DNA of 32,667 nucleotides from Opitutales bacterium (GTDB lineage: Bacteria; Verrucomicrobiota; Verrucomicrobiia; Opitutales; UBA953). Position 1 is the stretch's first letter; each line of letters opens with the position of its first letter. Below, one piece after another: positions 16,855-24,721 of this stretch. A model generated the notes under the pieces. That model had not been told where the DNA came from, did not search any database, and saw nothing but the letters and a program-made list of their open reading frames with translations. The translations under genes were made by a program, and so were the position numbers. The stretch is from assembly GCA_009691685.1 (NCBI GenBank), contig SIAU01000013.1:1-32667 (forward strand). The letters are read 5' to 3'.

Positions 16855-17616
16855 TTACTCTTGGCCCTCCACCGCTAAAACAGCCAAGCCTAGGCATAAT
16901 AAATTTCCCGTGATATAAAGAACTAGGGGGCGGGAATCGATGACGCCCGCAGCGAAATCTTGGAGGTGTCCGAACGTTCTTAAATGGGCCGCCGGCTCGC
17001 GCAGCCAACCTAACCACGTCCAGCTTTCAATGGGTAAAGATTCTAAAGCTCCGCCTGCGGCGGTCAGACCTAAGAGCGTGATAAAAGTCAGTAAGGCAGC
17101 CAGGGCTGAGCTGCGCGTGAGGCAGCTACATAAAATACCGATGGCTACATGGAGCAGCCCACTCATGAAAATAAAAGAAAGCGCGCCAATCAGAACACTC
17201 GGATCGCTCAGTCGCTGTTCATTGACTGAACCGAGACGAAGGTTCACCAGCAGAGTGAAAGGAATGAAGCCCAGCCAAAGTGTGACCCAGGTAATCCATG
17301 CTGCTAAAAACTTTGCCCACACAATAGCCGCAATACTCGCGGGTGTCGTGAGGAGCGAGGAGAGTGTGCCCGCGCGACGTTCCTCGGAAAAACTGCGCAT
17401 CGTGAGCAATGGCAAAATACAAAGCAGGGGAAGCCAGAATAACTTAAACGTTCCTTCCACGGGCGTCCACGGCTGGGGTGATCGACTGCACTCTAACAAT
17501 GCGAACCAATAAATGGTACCCATCAGGGTTAAAAAAAGTCCCGCCGTCGCCCAAGTATTCCAAGAATGAAACGCCAGTTTTAGTTCATGGAAAAGTAATG
17601 TTTTAAAATGTCGCAT
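16855..17616 (-). CDS. ABC-2 type permease (GldF-like)
   Basis: A 253-residue protein with six hydrophobic segments. It carries the ABC-2 permease signature MRSFSEERRAGTLSSLLTTP between segments 2 and 3. The N-terminus (LLFHELKLAFHSW) is the typical cytoplasmic entry helix of this class. It is likely the membrane subunit partnered with the ATPase encoded immediately upstream (1-nt gap) and the GldG-like protein downstream (1-nt gap). The substrate is unknown. Confidence 0.88.
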   Translation of the reverse strand: MRHFKTLLFHELKLAFHSWNTWATAGLFLTLMGTIYWFALLECSRSPQPWTPVEGTFKLFWLPLLCILPLLTMRSFSEERRAGTLSSLLTTPASIAAIVWAKFLAAWITWVTLWLGFIPFTLLVNLRLGSVNEQRLSDPSVLIGALSFIFMSGLLHVAIGILCSCLTRSSALAALLTFITLLGLTAAGGALESLPIESWTWLGWLREPAAHLRTFGHLQDFAAGVIDSRPLVLYITGNLLCLGLAVLAVEGQE

Positions 17617-17617
17617 C

Positions 17618-18607
17618 TTAGTTTTTTAATCCGTCGTTCGTGGTTCGTCGGGTGGCCGCTAAGAAAATATCTTCTAAGCCGTAATGTTCTTCGGCGATTT
17701 CGCGTAACGCCACGCCCGCCTTAATTAAATGAGCCGCTAAATTTTCTCTGATGGCCGATTGAGTAGGAATGGTAATTTGGTAACGAACCCAGCCCCCTGC
17801 TAGGTTTTCTTGAATCTCAATTTTTGTCGCACTCTCAATGGGTAAGCAAATTTCTAAAAGCTGGGCGAGGGGAGTGTTGCTCGTTAGTTTAAAGACCGCG
17901 TTGGGTAAAAGTTCGCGCCGTAAGTCTTCGGTCTTACCTTGAGCCACTAAACGCCCGCGATTAATAATCACGACCTTGTCGCAGACCTGTTCGACTTCAT
18001 GCAGAATGTGACTCGAAATAAGCACGGCCATTTGCCCGCGCAGCGAACGAATCAAATCGCGAATTCCTAAAATTTGATGGGGATCTAGGCCAATCGTCGG
18101 CTCGTCTAAAATAATAACTTTCGGCTGAGCCAGCAGGGCATCGGCAATCCCGACCCGTTGACGAAAGCCCTTGGAGAGTTGTCCAATGAGTCGACCTTTG
18201 GCGCGGCGGATAAGATCACAATCGATCATCACTTTTTCAACGCGTGCTTGAACATTTTTACTTTCTACGTTCTTCAGTTTTGCCCGCAGCGTTAAATATT
18301 CTTCGACGCGTAAATCATCGGGCAACGGATTATTTTCTGGCATGTAAGCCAAATGGCTTTTTGCGGCGGCGGGATTCAGCGAAACCGATTCTCCCCAGAT
18401 GGTGGCCCGGCCTGAGGTGCCTGCCATCGTGCCCGCTAAAATTTTCATCGTCGTCGATTTGCCCGCACCATTCGGACCTAAGAATCCCACAATCTCACCC
18501 GGTGCTACAGTGAAGGATAAATCTTCAATTGCGGTGAGTGAACCGTATCGCTTGGTCAGTAATTCAGCCACCACGGCGGCAACGGGCTGCGTCGTGGGTT
18601 CGGTCAT
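17618..18607 (-). CDS. ABC transporter ATP-binding protein (GldA/DrrA-like)
   Basis: The Walker A motif GPNGAGKST is at 44-52, the signature LSKGFRQRVGIA at 144-155, Walker B VIILDEP at 164-170, and the switch His at 200 (ISSH). The Q-loop position reads YMPENNPL, with Glu in place of Gln, which is common in this ABC-2/GldA subfamily. A C-terminal extension of about 90 residues follows the core domain, as in the DrrA/CcmA-like ATPases. It drives the permease encoded next. The junction with the TPR-like gene upstream is 1 nt. Confidence 0.93.
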   Translation of the reverse strand: MTEPTTQPVAAVVAELLTKRYGSLTAIEDLSFTVAPGEIVGFLGPNGAGKSTTMKILAGTMAGTSGRATIWGESVSLNPAAAKSHLAYMPENNPLPDDLRVEEYLTLRAKLKNVESKNVQARVEKVMIDCDLIRRAKGRLIGQLSKGFRQRVGIADALLAQPKVIILDEPTIGLDPHQILGIRDLIRSLRGQMAVLISSHILHEVEQVCDKVVIINRGRLVAQGKTEDLRRELLPNAVFKLTSNTPLAQLLEICLPIESATKIEIQENLAGGWVRYQITIPTQSAIRENLAAHLIKAGVALREIAEEHYGLEDIFLAATRRTTNDGLKN

Positions 18608-18608
18608 T

Positions 18609-19346
18609 TTATTTTCCTTTGGAGGGAATGGGGTCGGGGTTCAGCGGAGTCAATAAAGCAGGCTCAGAACGCACCAACCAAGTTTTGTCTTGGGCCCAAA
18701 CGTGGGTGGCCTGCAGGCGTTTATCCATGAGGTTGATCCACTTGGCTGCGCCCGCATTGTCTCCGCGGGTTAAGGCTAAATTAGCTAGAACATACATCGC
18801 ATAACCTTTTAGAGTTTCGGGAGCAGAATTATCTTCGGCGACACTGGTGATGATAGCTTCAGCGTTGGCTTGTCCTAATTCCTGACGACTCAGTCCGGAA
18901 AAAAGTTTTGCTCTCGCCGCAATCGCATGAATGGCCGGAGTTTCCCCAGCGATGGCCGCAATGGCCGCCGCTTCATCATAAGTTTTGGCCGCTTCAGTTA
19001 ATTTATTTTTTCGGCGCAACTCATCAGCCACTTCAATAAGTGCAATGGCGGCTAAAGGTTCTTTTGGGTGAGCGGCTGCAAAAGCACGGCGAGCGGTTTC
19101 ATCTTGGCAGGCGACATAGGCTTCGCCCAGGGCTTCGTGTTGGGCTTCTTTCCAAAAATAAAAAGCTAGGAATGCAAGAACTCCGACGACAACAGAGGTG
19201 ATGGACCGAACAATGACCGTTTGATTTCTTTCCCAGAAGAGCCAGAGGCGATCCTCGGCATCGGCGTTGGCAAAATCTTCATCTACGACGACTAAATTAC
19301 GGTCGTCATCGGCTTTAGTGCGCTTGGGTGGACGGCTTTCAGACAT
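18609..19346 (-). CDS. TPR-like membrane protein (YfgM-like)
   Basis: After a charged N-terminus (about 1-30) comes one membrane segment (about 45-65, SITSVVVGVLAFLAFYFW). A periplasmic alpha-helical region follows with tetratricopeptide-like repeats (AALEVADEL-type helix, KLTEAAKTYDEAAAIA, ETLKGYAMYVLANLALTRGD). This is the layout of TPR_21/YfgM-type proteins that attach to membrane machines. I chose the ATG at 19344-19346 (MSESRPPKR) because AAGGG lies 8 nt upstream; a first in-frame start at 19364 would collide with the divergent phosphomutase region. It is the first gene of the exporter block, 1 nt before the ATPase gene. Confidence 0.75.
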   Translation of the reverse strand: MSESRPPKRTKADDDRNLVVVDEDFANADAEDRLWLFWERNQTVIVRSITSVVVGVLAFLAFYFWKEAQHEALGEAYVACQDETARRAFAAAHPKEPLAAIALIEVADELRRKNKLTEAAKTYDEAAAIAAIAGETPAIHAIAARAKLFSGLSRQELGQANAEAIITSVAEDNSAPETLKGYAMYVLANLALTRGDNAGAAKWINLMDKRLQATHVWAQDKTWLVRSEPALLTPLNPDPIPSKGK

Positions 19347-19444
19347 ATAAATAACCCTTAACATTGCACGGTCAGTGTCAACCCCCGCCTCCCCCTCAAA
19401 TTGGCTTGTTGCCTATGCTAAGATTGGCAATGATGCAGGTAATT

Positions 19445-21379
19445 ATGAATGCTACTCACACGGTCATTGCGGCTTTAAAGTCCGCACAGTCCGCGGGCCA
19501 AATTTCTGCAGTTACTTTCAATAATGTCGTCCGTTGGTTAGAAACCAAACACCTACCTTCGTCGATTACGGAGAGTTTGACGGATTTAATCGAAAAGTCT
19601 GCCTGGGCCGAAATCGAAGATCGTTTTTACAAGGGTATCGCTTTCGGTACCGGCGGAATGCGGGGTCGCACGGTTGGCCGTATTAGTGCATCTAATGAAA
19701 TGGATTCGAGCGGTCACCCCATCCGGGCCGCCGTGGGGTCGGCCTGCTTAAATGATGTTAATATTTTAAGAGCGGGCTTGGGTTTATGGAAACATGTTTC
19801 CGCCAGCCAAGCAAAACCACGTTTAGTAATCGCCCACGATGTCCGCCACTTTTCCAAACATTTTGCCGAGCTCCTCGCGTCGGCCTGGATTAAATTAGGC
19901 GGCGAAGCATTTCTTTTTTCCGGTCCCCGCTCGACCCCTCAATTGAGTTTTACGCTGCGTCATTTAGAAGCGCATGCCGGAGTAGTCATCACCGCGAGTC
20001 ATAATCCCTCTCACGACAATGGATTTAAATGCTATCTGCACGATGGCGCTCAAGTGACTCCACCTGCCGATACCGCAATTGTTGACTTCGTTGGAAAAAT
20101 CGAAGTCGCCGAAGTGATTCCCTTTTTAGAAATAAATTTGAGCGGCGTGCAGCCCGTTACTCAAGTTATCGAAGAAGCGTATTTAAACAGATTAGTAAAA
20201 GGTGTGATTGACCCCGAAATCATGGGTCGGCATGCACCAAGCGTTGTTTTCACCAATCTCCATGGCACCGGTGATGTGATGGTGATTCCAGCCCTGCGCC
20301 GACTGGGTATTGATCCACACGTGGTTGAAGAACAACGCGAACACGATGGACGTTTTCCGACCGTCCCATCACCTAATCCAGAAAATCCAGCAGCCTACGT
20401 TCTCGCCTTAAAATTAGCCACTGAACTGAACGCCGATATTGTTTTAGCAACGGATCCTGATGCTGATCGCGTTGGCGTCGCCTGTCGCGAGGCTCAAGGG
20501 GGCTATCGTTCACTCACAGGTAATGAAGTCGCCGCACTCTTAACCGAATTTAGAATATCCGCTTTAAAGGATAACGGAATTATTCCCGCCAGCGGTTCGC
20601 CTTCTGCCGTGGTCGTTAAATCACTGGTGACCACGCCTCTCGTCGAAAAAATCTGTAACCGCCATGGCGTCCGCTGTTTAGAAACCCTCGTCGGTTTTAA
20701 GTGGATTGGACGTAAATTAGAAAAATGGTCGAAGAAGATTTCTGAAAGTGGCGCAGTTGATTTCTATAATCTGCCATTGAATCGCCGCGCCCCGCTCGCC
20801 CTGCGCAATGGTAACTTCTTTATTTTAGGCGCTGAAGAGAGCTACGGATATCTCAGCGATGACGCTATCCGTGATAAAGATGCGAATGGTGCGGTGATGA
20901 TGCTTTGTGAATACGCCGCGATTCTTCGTTCGCGCGGTCGTACGCTCCTCGACGCTTTAGACGCCTTGCATTTAGCCAACGGTGCACACGTCGAAGATCT
21001 CTTAAATATTTCGTTTGAAGGTGCCGAAGGCGCCGCAGCGATTCGTCGCATTGTCAGTTCATGGCGCCATAGCCCACCGAAAGAAATCGATGGCGTGAAG
21101 GTAACGAAGATTACCGACTACGATCAAGACAAGGTAATGGATAGTGAGGGCGAACAAGTCCCACGTGAAGAATTCATCATGGCCGAATTGGCCGATGGAT
21201 CGCGTATTGCCGTGCGCGCCTCAGGCACCGAACCAAAAGTTAAGTTTTACACATTTACTTCAGCTAAAACTGAAGATGCTGATGATTTAAAATCCGCTCG
21301 GGCCCGGGCTAAAAAACAAGCTATGTCTTTACGAACCTGGTTAGAAGCCGATGCTCAAAAGCGTGCTAAAACTAAATAA
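19445..21379 (+). CDS. Phospho-sugar mutase (phosphoglucomutase/phosphomannomutase family)
   Basis: An alpha-D-phosphohexomutase that moves phosphate between C1 and C6 of a hexose. TASHNP contains the catalytic phosphoserine (Ser185), DPDADR (337-342) binds magnesium, EESYG is the sugar-binding loop and RASGTEPK near 592 is the phosphate-binding loop. The overall pattern, including GTGGMRG near the N-terminus, is that of the PGM2/PgcA branch rather than the GlmM branch. The open frame starts at a TTG at 19364, but its first 27 residues look non-coding. I chose the ATG at 19445, which has AGG about 6 nt upstream and begins MNATHTVIAALKSA. ATGs at 19415, 19430 and 19433 are alternatives. Confidence 0.88.
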   Translation: MNATHTVIAALKSAQSAGQISAVTFNNVVRWLETKHLPSSITESLTDLIEKSAWAEIEDRFYKGIAFGTGGMRGRTVGRISASNEMDSSGHPIRAAVGSACLNDVNILRAGLGLWKHVSASQAKPRLVIAHDVRHFSKHFAELLASAWIKLGGEAFLFSGPRSTPQLSFTLRHLEAHAGVVITASHNPSHDNGFKCYLHDGAQVTPPADTAIVDFVGKIEVAEVIPFLEINLSGVQPVTQVIEEAYLNRLVKGVIDPEIMGRHAPSVVFTNLHGTGDVMVIPALRRLGIDPHVVEEQREHDGRFPTVPSPNPENPAAYVLALKLATELNADIVLATDPDADRVGVACREAQGGYRSLTGNEVAALLTEFRISALKDNGIIPASGSPSAVVVKSLVTTPLVEKICNRHGVRCLETLVGFKWIGRKLEKWSKKISESGAVDFYNLPLNRRAPLALRNGNFFILGAEESYGYLSDDAIRDKDANGAVMMLCEYAAILRSRGRTLLDALDALHLANGAHVEDLLNISFEGAEGAAAIRRIVSSWRHSPPKEIDGVKVTKITDYDQDKVMDSEGEQVPREEFIMAELADGSRIAVRASGTEPKVKFYTFTSAKTEDADDLKSARARAKKQAMSLRTWLEADAQKRAKTK

Positions 21380-21380
21380 A

Positions 21381-21611
21381 ATGAAATCACTATCCATTCT
21401 TTCTCTAGTACTCTTAACAGGCTGTGCTATTCCAGCGAACGACCCGTCGTTCCGCGCGGAAAAAACTCCTGCCGCCGCCGTCTTAGCCGGAGAAAAATCC
21501 AGCGAAGGTGAGTTGGGCCAAAGAGTTAAACAGGCTAACGAAAAGAATGACCAGCGTTTGAAAGATGGTGATTGGCGTGCCATTAAGCCAGCGGTCGGCC
21601 CTCAGCCTTAA
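21381..21611 (+). CDS. Small lipoprotein, function unknown
   Basis: A 76-residue protein with a classic lipoprotein signal: MKS, a hydrophobic core and the lipobox LTGC (Cys about 15). The mature part is polar and Pro/Ala/Lys-rich with KQANEKNDQRLKDGDWRA. It starts 2 nt after the phosphomutase stop. Its last base positions overlap the convergent aroB stop (the two stop codons share TTAA, 21608-21611). I cannot assign a function. Confidence 0.7.
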   Translation: MKSLSILSLVLLTGCAIPANDPSFRAEKTPAAAVLAGEKSSEGELGQRVKQANEKNDQRLKDGDWRAIKPAVGPQP

Positions 21612-22702
21612 ATCGCTCCGCCGCTGCGGAAAATTTTCGCCGCTAAATCTTCCGGAACCTCTTCGGTGCTCTTCGCGCTGCCGATGCCTTGCATTAAAAT
21701 AAAACGCAATTTTCCAGAGCGAACTTTTTTATCCCGCTTCATCGCTGCCATTAATGATTCAAGCGGTAGGGGAGAGCGTAATTGAGTAGGTAGACTGTAG
21801 GCTGCTAAAGTTTTTTCTACGGCGATAACTTCGTCGGAGGTACACTGACCCAACTCTGCGGATAGGCGTGCGGCCATGACTAAGCCAATGGCCACGGCTT
21901 CGCCGTGTAAGTAAGTTCCATATCCAGCCACCGCTTCAATGGCATGACCGAAGGTGTGACCTAAATTAAGTAACGCCCGTCCGCCTTCTTTTTTCGTTTC
22001 GAATTCATCATCGCTGACCACCGAGGCTTTAATTTCTACACAGCGACGAATCACGGCGGGGAGTTGCGGACTCTGCCAATTCAGCGGTGCGAGCGACTGT
22101 AGATCACTAAAGAGTTTTTTGTCCGCAATCAGCCCGTGCTTAATCACTTCGGCCATCCCTGCCGCAAATTCTCGCGCGGGCAGGGTAGATAAAAGTGCCG
22201 TGTCGGCGTAGACTGCTAGCGGTTGGTGAAAGCTGCCGACTAAGTTTTTGCCAGCCGTTAAATTAATTCCCGTTTTACCACCCACCGAACTGTCCACCAT
22301 CGCCAAAAGTGTCGTGGGAACTTGGATACATTCAATGCCTCGTTGGTAAGTGGCCGCGGTGAATCCGGCTAAATCTCCAATCACTCCACCCCCGATAGCG
22401 AAAACGGTGCCATCGCGGGCGATGCCCTCGGCTGCCAAGAAATTCCAAAGTCTTAATAATTCCTCGGCTGATTTTGCTTTTTCACCGTCTACTTGAGTGA
22501 TGATCATCGGCATCACTGCAGAAATCTTCTTAATTAAATCAGGCTGAGCTTGGGCAATCGCTGGCGACGTGATGGCGACGCACTTTTTATTTTTTTGCAG
22601 ATGACTTTGGGCGGTGAGTAGAACTTCCGACCAGACACCGGTACCAATTCGTACAGGGTATGAATGTTGAGTGAGTTTAACTTGGACACTTTCCACGGTC
22701 AT
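21608..22702 (-). CDS. aroB: 3-dehydroquinate synthase
   Basis: AroB turns DAHP into 3-dehydroquinate, the second step of the shikimate pathway, using NAD and a divalent metal. Motifs are the NAD-binding GGGVIGDLAGF (104-114), SVGGKTGIN (139-147), the metal ligand region EVIKHG (185-190), and the later LGHTFGHAIE and HGEAVAIG histidines. The 364-residue length is normal. It is the last gene of the ribB-ribH-nusB-ftsY run, 41 nt after ftsY, and converges on the small lipoprotein gene. Confidence 0.95.
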   Translation of the reverse strand: MTVESVQVKLTQHSYPVRIGTGVWSEVLLTAQSHLQKNKKCVAITSPAIAQAQPDLIKKISAVMPMIITQVDGEKAKSAEELLRLWNFLAAEGIARDGTVFAIGGGVIGDLAGFTAATYQRGIECIQVPTTLLAMVDSSVGGKTGINLTAGKNLVGSFHQPLAVYADTALLSTLPAREFAAGMAEVIKHGLIADKKLFSDLQSLAPLNWQSPQLPAVIRRCVEIKASVVSDDEFETKKEGGRALLNLGHTFGHAIEAVAGYGTYLHGEAVAIGLVMAARLSAELGQCTSDEVIAVEKTLAAYSLPTQLRSPLPLESLMAAMKRDKKVRSGKLRFILMQGIGSAKSTEEVPEDLAAKIFRSGGAI

Positions 22703-22743
22703 GAATGAAACCTGAGTTATTGAATCGGTGCTGGCAAGCCAAC

Positions 22744-23649
22744 CTATACTTCCAGTCCGACGACCGACCGCGCATAGGCCTTTTTATCGAAGGGCACGAG
22801 ATCTTCGCTGGTCTCACCCAACCCAATAAATCTTACGGGAATACCCAGTTCACGAACGATGGCCACGAGGGCACCCCCTTTAGCCGAACCATCCAGCTTG
22901 GTAACGATAATTCCCGTTAACTGCACGGCTTCATGAAAAACTTTAGCCTGTTCGATTGAATTCGCACCCAGAGAACCATCGACCACCAACCACTTTTCAT
23001 GCGGTGCACCAGTCAGGGCCTTATCCGTGACCCGAACAACTTTCCTAAGTTCTTCTAAAAGATGTGTCTTAGTGTGCAGTCTTCCAGCCGTATCTAAAAT
23101 AACAAAATCTGCACCTCGGGCTAAGCCGGCCTTAATGGCGTCAAAAGCAATTGCTGCGGGATCAGCTCCTGCGGCACCGCTCACAATTTCTGCTCCGGTT
23201 TTTTCTGCCCAGGAAGCTAGCTGTTCGCTCGCGGCTGCTCGAAATGTATCGCACGCACCTAGAATACAACGCTGACCCTTTTTTTGCAAGCGGGCGACCA
23301 GCTTGGCCGCGGTGGTTGTTTTACCCGCACCATTGATACCCAAAAGCATAATGACCACGGGCTTTGCGGAAGGCGGATTCCACTCTCCACAATTTTCTAA
23401 AACATTTTCGATGACTTGAGCAGCCGCTTCAGCCGGACCCGCCTGACGTAACTCCGCATTATTTTTCCAGGCATTTTTAGCAGCTTGCACCGCTTCTTCG
23501 GTGGTCGTTACGCCAAAGTCTCCAGCAATCAAGAGCTCGCGTAATTGTTCGACGGAGGATTCATCCATCGGCCGAGCAAAAAGATTAGTTAACGCAGCAG
23601 TGGTGCGATTAAGCCCAGCTTTGAGTTTCTCAAAAAAACCACCGCTCAT
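22744..23649 (-). CDS. ftsY: Signal recognition particle receptor FtsY
   Basis: FtsY docks SRP-ribosome complexes at the membrane and is an NG-domain GTPase. The P-loop GINGAGKTT is at 104-112, with DTFRAAA (134-140), DTAGR (186-190) and TKLDG (250-254) in order. There is no long acidic A domain; the protein starts almost directly with the N domain, as in many bacteria with short FtsY (301 residues). The segment that is DAxTGQN in most SRP GTPases reads DGSLGANS here (224-231). AGGAG lies 7 nt before the ATG, and the start is 2 nt after the nusB stop. Confidence 0.95.
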   Translation of the reverse strand: MSGGFFEKLKAGLNRTTAALTNLFARPMDESSVEQLRELLIAGDFGVTTTEEAVQAAKNAWKNNAELRQAGPAEAAAQVIENVLENCGEWNPPSAKPVVIMLLGINGAGKTTTAAKLVARLQKKGQRCILGACDTFRAAASEQLASWAEKTGAEIVSGAAGADPAAIAFDAIKAGLARGADFVILDTAGRLHTKTHLLEELRKVVRVTDKALTGAPHEKWLVVDGSLGANSIEQAKVFHEAVQLTGIIVTKLDGSAKGGALVAIVRELGIPVRFIGLGETSEDLVPFDKKAYARSVVGLEV

Positions 23650-23651
23650 TT

Positions 23652-24155
23652 TTACGCTCCTTCTGCTTTGCGTGGGTCGCGGCCAATTTCACCTTTATAG
23701 CGATCAAGAATGCCGTTCACGAAACGCTTGGATTCATCGGTCGAAAAACTCTTAGCGAGATCAACCGCCTCGTTGATGGTCACAATCGGTGGAATGTCGG
23801 TGCGACGCATCAGTTCGAAAATGCCCAAACGAAGAATCGCTAAATCAACTTTAGCAATGCGTTCAAAGGTCCAATTTTCCGTAAAGCGTTTCACTACTTC
23901 GTCGATGAGATCGATATCTTTAATGACGCCGTGAATGAGTTCTTCCGCAAACGAGTAGTAGTCGCGTGGTTGTTCTTGTTCGCTGAAAAAATCAAAGAGG
24001 GCGGTTACTAAATCGCCGTGTCTTTGTGATTCCCAGGAATAAAGAAATTGCATGGCCGCGACACGACTATCGCGACGACGATTGCGTTTTTGCGGAGCCG
24101 CCGGGTTTTTTTCTGCTTCAGGATTTTCCACGTTAATTTTTGGCAAAGGGTTCAT
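23652..24155 (-). CDS. nusB: Transcription antitermination factor NusB
   Basis: NusB binds boxA RNA together with S10 and promotes rRNA antitermination. Diagnostic stretches are RVAAMQFLYSWE, the FAEELIHGV helix, NWTFERIAKVDLAILRLGIFE and the C-terminal INEAVDLAKSFSTDESKRFVNGILD. An extra N-terminal stretch of about 35 residues is Pro/Glu/Arg-rich. The gene overlaps ribH by 23 nt, a common nusB-ribH arrangement, and is followed by ftsY after 2 nt. Confidence 0.95.
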   Translation of the reverse strand: MNPLPKINVENPEAEKNPAAPQKRNRRRDSRVAAMQFLYSWESQRHGDLVTALFDFFSEQEQPRDYYSFAEELIHGVIKDIDLIDEVVKRFTENWTFERIAKVDLAILRLGIFELMRRTDIPPIVTINEAVDLAKSFSTDESKRFVNGILDRYKGEIGRDPRKAEGA

Positions 24156-24651
24156 CTAAATCTTCAAGTGTATCGAGTCTTTCGCCTAAGGTCTGCCGAT
24201 GTTGTGCCATCACTAATGCCGCTTGCGCAAACTCGGTTCCGCGATCGAGGGAACCGATACAGCGTTGTTCGGCTTGCGCGCGATTATTCGTAACCACAAT
24301 ACCGTTAATCACCGGAACTTCGGAGCGAATGGCGACTTCTTGAAGGGCGACAGCTGTAGATTGCCCAATAATTTCGTGATGAGGGGTGTCTCCTGCGATG
24401 ACGACTCCCAGAACAATGACGCAGTCAAACTCACCCGATGATGCTGTCATATTGGCAATATAGGGCAGCTCGCCCGAACCCGGTACGCGCAATACACGAA
24501 TATTTTGCGGGGCAACTTGGGCCTGCGTTAAGGTGGTAATCGTCTTCTGTAATAAAGCCTCAACTAAATCTTGGTTATAACTTGCTGCAACGATGCTAAA
24601 AACAAATTTGGCCCCCGAGATGTTGGGCGATGTTGGTTTGTCTTGGCTCAT
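24133..24651 (-). CDS. ribH: 6,7-dimethyl-8-ribityllumazine synthase
   Basis: RibH condenses ribityl-aminouracil with 3,4-dihydroxybutanone phosphate to give lumazine, the penultimate riboflavin step. GVVIAGDTPHHE (82-93) carries the catalytic His91. NGIVVTNNRAQAEQR matches the GVLT-type substrate region. The substrate-binding VPGAFE motif of most homologs reads VPGSGEL (57-62), so the usual aromatic residue is absent. The 172-residue length is slightly long owing to both ends. It lies 70 nt after ribB(A) and overlaps nusB. Confidence 0.93.
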   Translation of the reverse strand: MSQDKPTSPNISGAKFVFSIVAASYNQDLVEALLQKTITTLTQAQVAPQNIRVLRVPGSGELPYIANMTASSGEFDCVIVLGVVIAGDTPHHEIIGQSTAVALQEVAIRSEVPVINGIVVTNNRAQAEQRCIGSLDRGTEFAQAALVMAQHRQTLGERLDTLEDLDEPFAKN

Positions 24652-24721
24652 GTACAGGAAGAACGAAAGGCTGATGCAACAACTTAAGTTATTACGTTCA
24701 AGCGGAAACGCTTAGGAAAAA

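Noticed and set aside
16940-17512. 190-residue open frame on the + strand
   Set aside because: It is antisense to the ABC-2 permease and has no signal, domain or start site of its own.
19376-19381. Perfect TTGACA on the minus strand upstream of the TPR-like gene
   Set aside because: No acceptable -10 box at 16-18 nt (AGGGTT at 17), so I do not call a promoter from one hexamer.
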